Source: Halioglobus sp. (GTDB lineage: Bacteria; Pseudomonadota; Gammaproteobacteria; Pseudomonadales; Halieaceae). Taken from it: a stretch of DNA of 64,000 nucleotides. The stretch is taken from the NCBI GenBank assembly GCA_020443425.1, contig JAGRIE010000020.1, forward strand, positions 1-64,000. The letters are read 5' to 3'. The notes under the pieces are model-generated. The model searched no databases. It saw only the letters and a program-made list of their open reading frames with translations, and was not told the DNA's origin. Positions 61,250 through 64,000 of the stretch are shown here, one piece after another. The translations under genes and the position numbers were made by a program. Position 1 is the first letter of the stretch, and each line of letters opens with the position of its first letter.

Positions 61250-63216
61250 TGTTCGAACAGGGCCTTCACAACCGGCAGTTCGCGCCGCAGCGGATCACGC
61301 CGCATCCACTCCCGTATCGACTCATAGGTGCGGTCCAACTGGTCGTTGCCATAGTACTGCGTCAGGTTGACCGCTGCCGCCGTACTGCGCGCGTTCCGCT
61401 GCGCGGCCTGCTGCAACTGCGGCAACAATGCGGCTTTGCGGGTGGGTGCTGTCGCCGTCACGAAGCGGTATTGCAGGCCGACAATCTCTGCCCGGTGCGG
61501 GTAGCGCGCGACCAGTTGCGCCAACAGTTCATCCACGCTGGGCCGGTCCGCCGCCGCGGACGGCGACAGTGAGAAGTCCACCAGCGCCGTCAGCGCGGTC
61601 CGGTCCGAGGACTGTAAACGGCGGGTCTGTGCCAACTCAATCATCGTGTCCAACCAGTTGTTTTCGTCTGCCAAGCCGGGAAAATACAGGGTATCGAGTT
61701 GATATAACATCACCAGTGCCGAGAAATTGCGCGGGTCCAGCTGTCGCATCCTCTCAAAATAGCCGCGCGCAGCCACTGCCAGCGCGCGCTGCTCCTCCTC
61801 ATCCAGCCCCAGCGCCTGTGACTGCTGGAAGCGTTTGAACAGGGCATTACCGTAGAAAAAATTGGCCCGCGCCGACTGCGGGTGATTGATCACATTGAAG
61901 CGCGCCAGTTGCGTTTCATCGCTCCAGGCATTCGTGCGAACCAGCAGCAGTGCCAGCAGCACTGCGAGCACACCCGCCACCGCCATACGCAGGCGCAGCT
62001 GCCTGACCCGCGCGACACCCTTCACCATCCCCAGCGCCGCCAGCGCGGCCAGACCCACACTGGGCAGGTAATTGCGGTGTTCAAACACCATCTCCAGCGG
62101 CAGCACTGTCGACTCCATGCTGTGCGCCACCAGGTAGAACAGGAACGCGAAGGCCAGCATGGGGTAGCGCCGGTGCCACAGCAGGCAGGCACCCAGCACA
62201 GCTGCCCAGCCCAGCAGTGCAACAGCGGTGGACAGTGGCGACAACAGGCTGCGGGAGATGGCGATATCGTCGTGGAAAAAACCCATGCTGGTGATATTGG
62301 GTACCAGCAGCCAGCTGAGGTACTGCCACAGCGCCCTGCCCTGCGTGAACAGCCGCTCGTGCAGCGTGAACTCACGGCCGCCGTAGCGGCCCATCAGGAC
62401 CTCGGGTGCCAGCAGGTAGATGGCGCCCACCAGCAGCACCGGCAGTACCAGCGCCAGCCATGCCAGCGCGACCAGAGCGCGCTGCGAACGGCCAGCCCAG
62501 ATGCCGCGAAACAGTGTGACTTCGACAACGGCAAGCAGCCACGGCAACAGTGCGCCGTTCTCCTTGGACAGCACGGCGGCCAGACCGAGCAGCGCCAGCC
62601 ACAGCGCGGCGGCGATGACCTCCCCAGCGCCAGCGCCGCGCTCCACCCAGCGCAGGCGGTAGCGCGTAAACACCCACAGGCCGGCGAGGGTGAACAACGC
62701 AGACAACTGCGCCATGCGCTGCACCGCGTACAACACCGTCGACACCTGTATCGGGTGCAGCAGCCACAGCGCGGCCGCGAGCAGTGCCACCACGCGGCAC
62801 TGGTAGTCATCCAGGCGGTACACGCGCAGCGCCGGGGCCTGCAGCAGCGCCCGGGTAAACTGGTACAACAACACACCGACCAACAGGTGGATTGCGAGAT
62901 TGGTCGCCTTCAGAGAGAACGGCGTGAAACCGCCCGCGGCGACATGGTTGAGGGCGAACGTCAACATCGCCACCGGTCGATACAGCACACCGGAATCAGC
63001 ACTCAGGGATGCGGTGCGCCAGTCATCGAACCGGGCACCGTCGATCTGCACGCGCTCATTGCCGAGCAGATTGGGTTCGTCGTCAAAGAACAGCGGGCCG
63101 TGCAGCGCGACGCCGTAGGCCAGTGTGCACAGCAGGACGACAAGCAGCGTAAAACACAGGAGTAAACCGCGATCGGCCTTATCGGGGTGTGGGGCAGGTA
63201 CGGCAGGCTCTGGCAT
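61246..63216 (-). CDS. TMTC/DUF1736-type GT-C membrane glycosyltransferase candidate with helical-repeat domain (A)
   Basis: A 656-residue paralogue of the next gene. It has a short cytoplasmic start, one helix, then a loop with the acidic motif LFFDDEPNLLGNERV, FSLKATNLAIHLLVGVLLYQ, LHPIQVSTVLYAVQRMAQLS, LSKENGALLPWLLAVVEVTL and VFEHRNYLPSVGLAALAALG, all family landmarks. The C-terminal 220 residues form TPR-like helices (ARANFFYGNALFKRF; AARGYFERMRQLDPRNF). Two non-identical copies in tandem suggest different acceptors or linkages. ATG 63216; the pilin copy 2 terminator lies just upstream, so this gene is probably served by its own promoter or by readthrough. Confidence 0.75.
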   Translation of the reverse strand: MPEPAVPAPHPDKADRGLLLCFTLLVVLLCTLAYGVALHGPLFFDDEPNLLGNERVQIDGARFDDWRTASLSADSGVLYRPVAMLTFALNHVAAGGFTPFSLKATNLAIHLLVGVLLYQFTRALLQAPALRVYRLDDYQCRVVALLAAALWLLHPIQVSTVLYAVQRMAQLSALFTLAGLWVFTRYRLRWVERGAGAGEVIAAALWLALLGLAAVLSKENGALLPWLLAVVEVTLFRGIWAGRSQRALVALAWLALVLPVLLVGAIYLLAPEVLMGRYGGREFTLHERLFTQGRALWQYLSWLLVPNITSMGFFHDDIAISRSLLSPLSTAVALLGWAAVLGACLLWHRRYPMLAFAFLFYLVAHSMESTVLPLEMVFEHRNYLPSVGLAALAALGMVKGVARVRQLRLRMAVAGVLAVLLALLLVRTNAWSDETQLARFNVINHPQSARANFFYGNALFKRFQQSQALGLDEEEQRALAVAARGYFERMRQLDPRNFSALVMLYQLDTLYFPGLADENNWLDTMIELAQTRRLQSSDRTALTALVDFSLSPSAAADRPSVDELLAQLVARYPHRAEIVGLQYRFVTATAPTRKAALLPQLQQAAQRNARSTAAAVNLTQYYGNDQLDRTYESIREWMRRDPLRRELPVVKALFEQ

Positions 63217-63262
63217 ACGGCTTCGCAGAATCAGTTGAGTCGTTGCAGAGTGTACAACGAAA

Positions 63263-63286
63263 AAAAGCCCGGCATGCCGGGCTTTT
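63263..63286 (-). terminator. Rho-independent terminator of pilin copy 2
   Basis: A perfect 24-base palindrome (AAAAGCCCGGCA / TGCCGGGCTTTT). On the minus strand the stem is followed by a T-run (complement of 63261-63266). It lies 27 bases after the pilin stop codon and before the TMTC-like gene A. Its stem is nearly the same as that of the pilA copy 1 terminator. Confidence 0.85.
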
Positions 63287-63312
63287 CATTGTCGCTTCGT
63301 GCTTAGGTTGTA

Positions 63313-63818
63313 TTAACCGCGGCAGTTGGCTGGCAGGTACTTGGTGGGGATCGGGTCGGCTTTCGCGTTGCCTTCACCGGGCAGGCAAGTCCAGCTCATG
63401 GTGCCGTCCGCATTGGTGCTACCAGACAACTGGAAGCTCAGAGTTTCACCGTCAGTTTTCTCACCACCGTCCCAGACACTGGTGAAGACCCTGGCAACAA
63501 TGTATACCGGCTCGCCCGCAGTCAGAGATGAAGGAAGCACGTCCAGTTCATTGGTGATGTCGCTGGTGCTGATGCGGTTGGAGGTGTTGATACCAAAGGC
63601 AGTCGCGTCAGTTGTAGGGAAACGTCCGTTAGCCGCTACATACTCAGCAACCGTTGTCTTGGCTTCAGCCAGTGCAGCCAGCGGCTCAGACACTTTGGAA
63701 CGCACAATGTAGTCCTGGTAAGCCGGCAGCGCGATGGCCGCCAGAATGCCGACGATCGCGATAACGATCAAAGTTCGATAAGGGTGAAACCCTGTTGAGC
63801 TTTTTTCTGCATAGTCAT
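63313..63818 (-). pseudogene. pilA: Type IV major pilin, copy 2, with a one-base deletion after the prepilin site
   Basis: Start ATG 63818 follows GGAGAAG, and the frame reads MTMQKKAQQGFTLIEL and then hits TGA. Inserting one base restores [21 protein letters not shown] and 168 residues in total; the remaining frame encodes an intact pilin body ([32 protein letters not shown]) with the disulfide loop WTC to LPANCRG. The 506-base span is one short of a multiple of three. The longer frame open to 63831 begins with a nonsense leader lacking the cleavage motif. Either a recently inactivated paralogue or a base error. It has its own sigma-54 promoter and terminator. Confidence 0.85.
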
Positions 63819-63898
63819 GATACTTCTCCACTTTAAGTTAACACATGCGCCGGCGGTTGTTTGCCCATCAAGCGCAAGCCGTTTGCACAGTGAGAGAG

Positions 63899-63914
63899 AG
63901 CAGGTTGCGTGCCA
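63899..63914 (-). promoter_or_regulatory. Sigma-54 (-24/-12) promoter of pilin copy 2
   Basis: Minus-strand TGGCACG-N4-CTGCT is the same motif as at 58170-58185 (invariant GG and GC correctly spaced). It stands about 80-95 bases before the start codon of pilin copy 2, the same distance as in copy 1. Confidence 0.8.
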
Positions 63915-64000
63915 AGTTCAATTCTCAACGAAAAACTATTTTTATTTTTCTTTAATTTCAACAACTTAAAATCACTCAACCGATACAGCGCGGAGGAAAC

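Overview
The window is GC-rich, densely coded chromosomal DNA from a gammaproteobacterium. The gene content (complete gsp type II secretion operon, ampD/nadC pair, sigma-54 type IV pilin promoters, acyl-CoA dehydrogenase pairs, NSS and GPH transporters, GH29 fucosidase lipoprotein) fits a marine, aerobic, lipid- and polysaccharide-using member of the Cellvibrionales/Halieaceae type. That placement is inference; there is no rRNA gene to anchor it. No CRISPR array or prophage is visible.

Layout. The left edge (1-350) looks like the end of an IS3-type element followed by AT-richer DNA without a gene. Next come an HD phosphohydrolase and an ARPP-1-type protein (351-1775), an MFS carrier, a PBP4-type D,D-carboxypeptidase lipoprotein, a B12-binding radical SAM enzyme with an unusual N-terminus, and a GPH sugar carrier (2102-9437). 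From 9477 to 14260 there is an alpha/beta-hydrolase remnant, a TetR regulator, a membrane fatty-acid hydroxylase, a GH29 fucosidase and a Coq4-like protein; a shared TGACA-N2-TGTCA element precedes three of these genes. 14306-25000 holds a DxDxDG-repeat lipoprotein, a solute-binding protein, a DUF2058 protein, a tyrosine phosphatase, an acyl-CoA dehydrogenase pair, an NSS symporter, a Rap1a/Tai-like small protein, an aminopeptidase P and an unlisted 59-residue rubredoxin gene.

25088-36706 is a complete gspCDEFGHIJKLMN operon on the minus strand, without gspO. It is followed by a Kef-type antiporter, tRNA-Thr(CGT), a carbonic anhydrase, a GAF protein with a degenerate GGDEF domain, a kinase-like phosphotransferase, YajQ, a sulfotransferase, a MarC protein, a molybdopterin oxidoreductase, a ketopantoate reductase-like protein and a lysoplasmalogenase. 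At 48834-51842 an FHA/sigma-54 activator lies directly upstream of a non-RD Ser/Thr kinase, in the same reading frame. ampD, nadC, rraA and a LysR gene lead to malate synthase G (55344-57523), which carries a frameshift.

The most interesting region is 57597-63914. Two closely related type IV major pilin genes, each behind a near-consensus sigma-54 promoter, enclose a three-gene cluster: two tandem GT-C membrane proteins of the TMTC/DUF1736 type and a polyprenyl-phosphate-sugar synthase-like GT2. Together they look like a dedicated pilin O-glycosylation system that uses TMTC-type transferases instead of PglL/TfpO/TfpW. The right-hand pilin copy has lost one base inside the prepilin cleavage/helix region. 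With the glcB frameshift, this is the second single-base disruption in the window, so sequencing or assembly error must be excluded.
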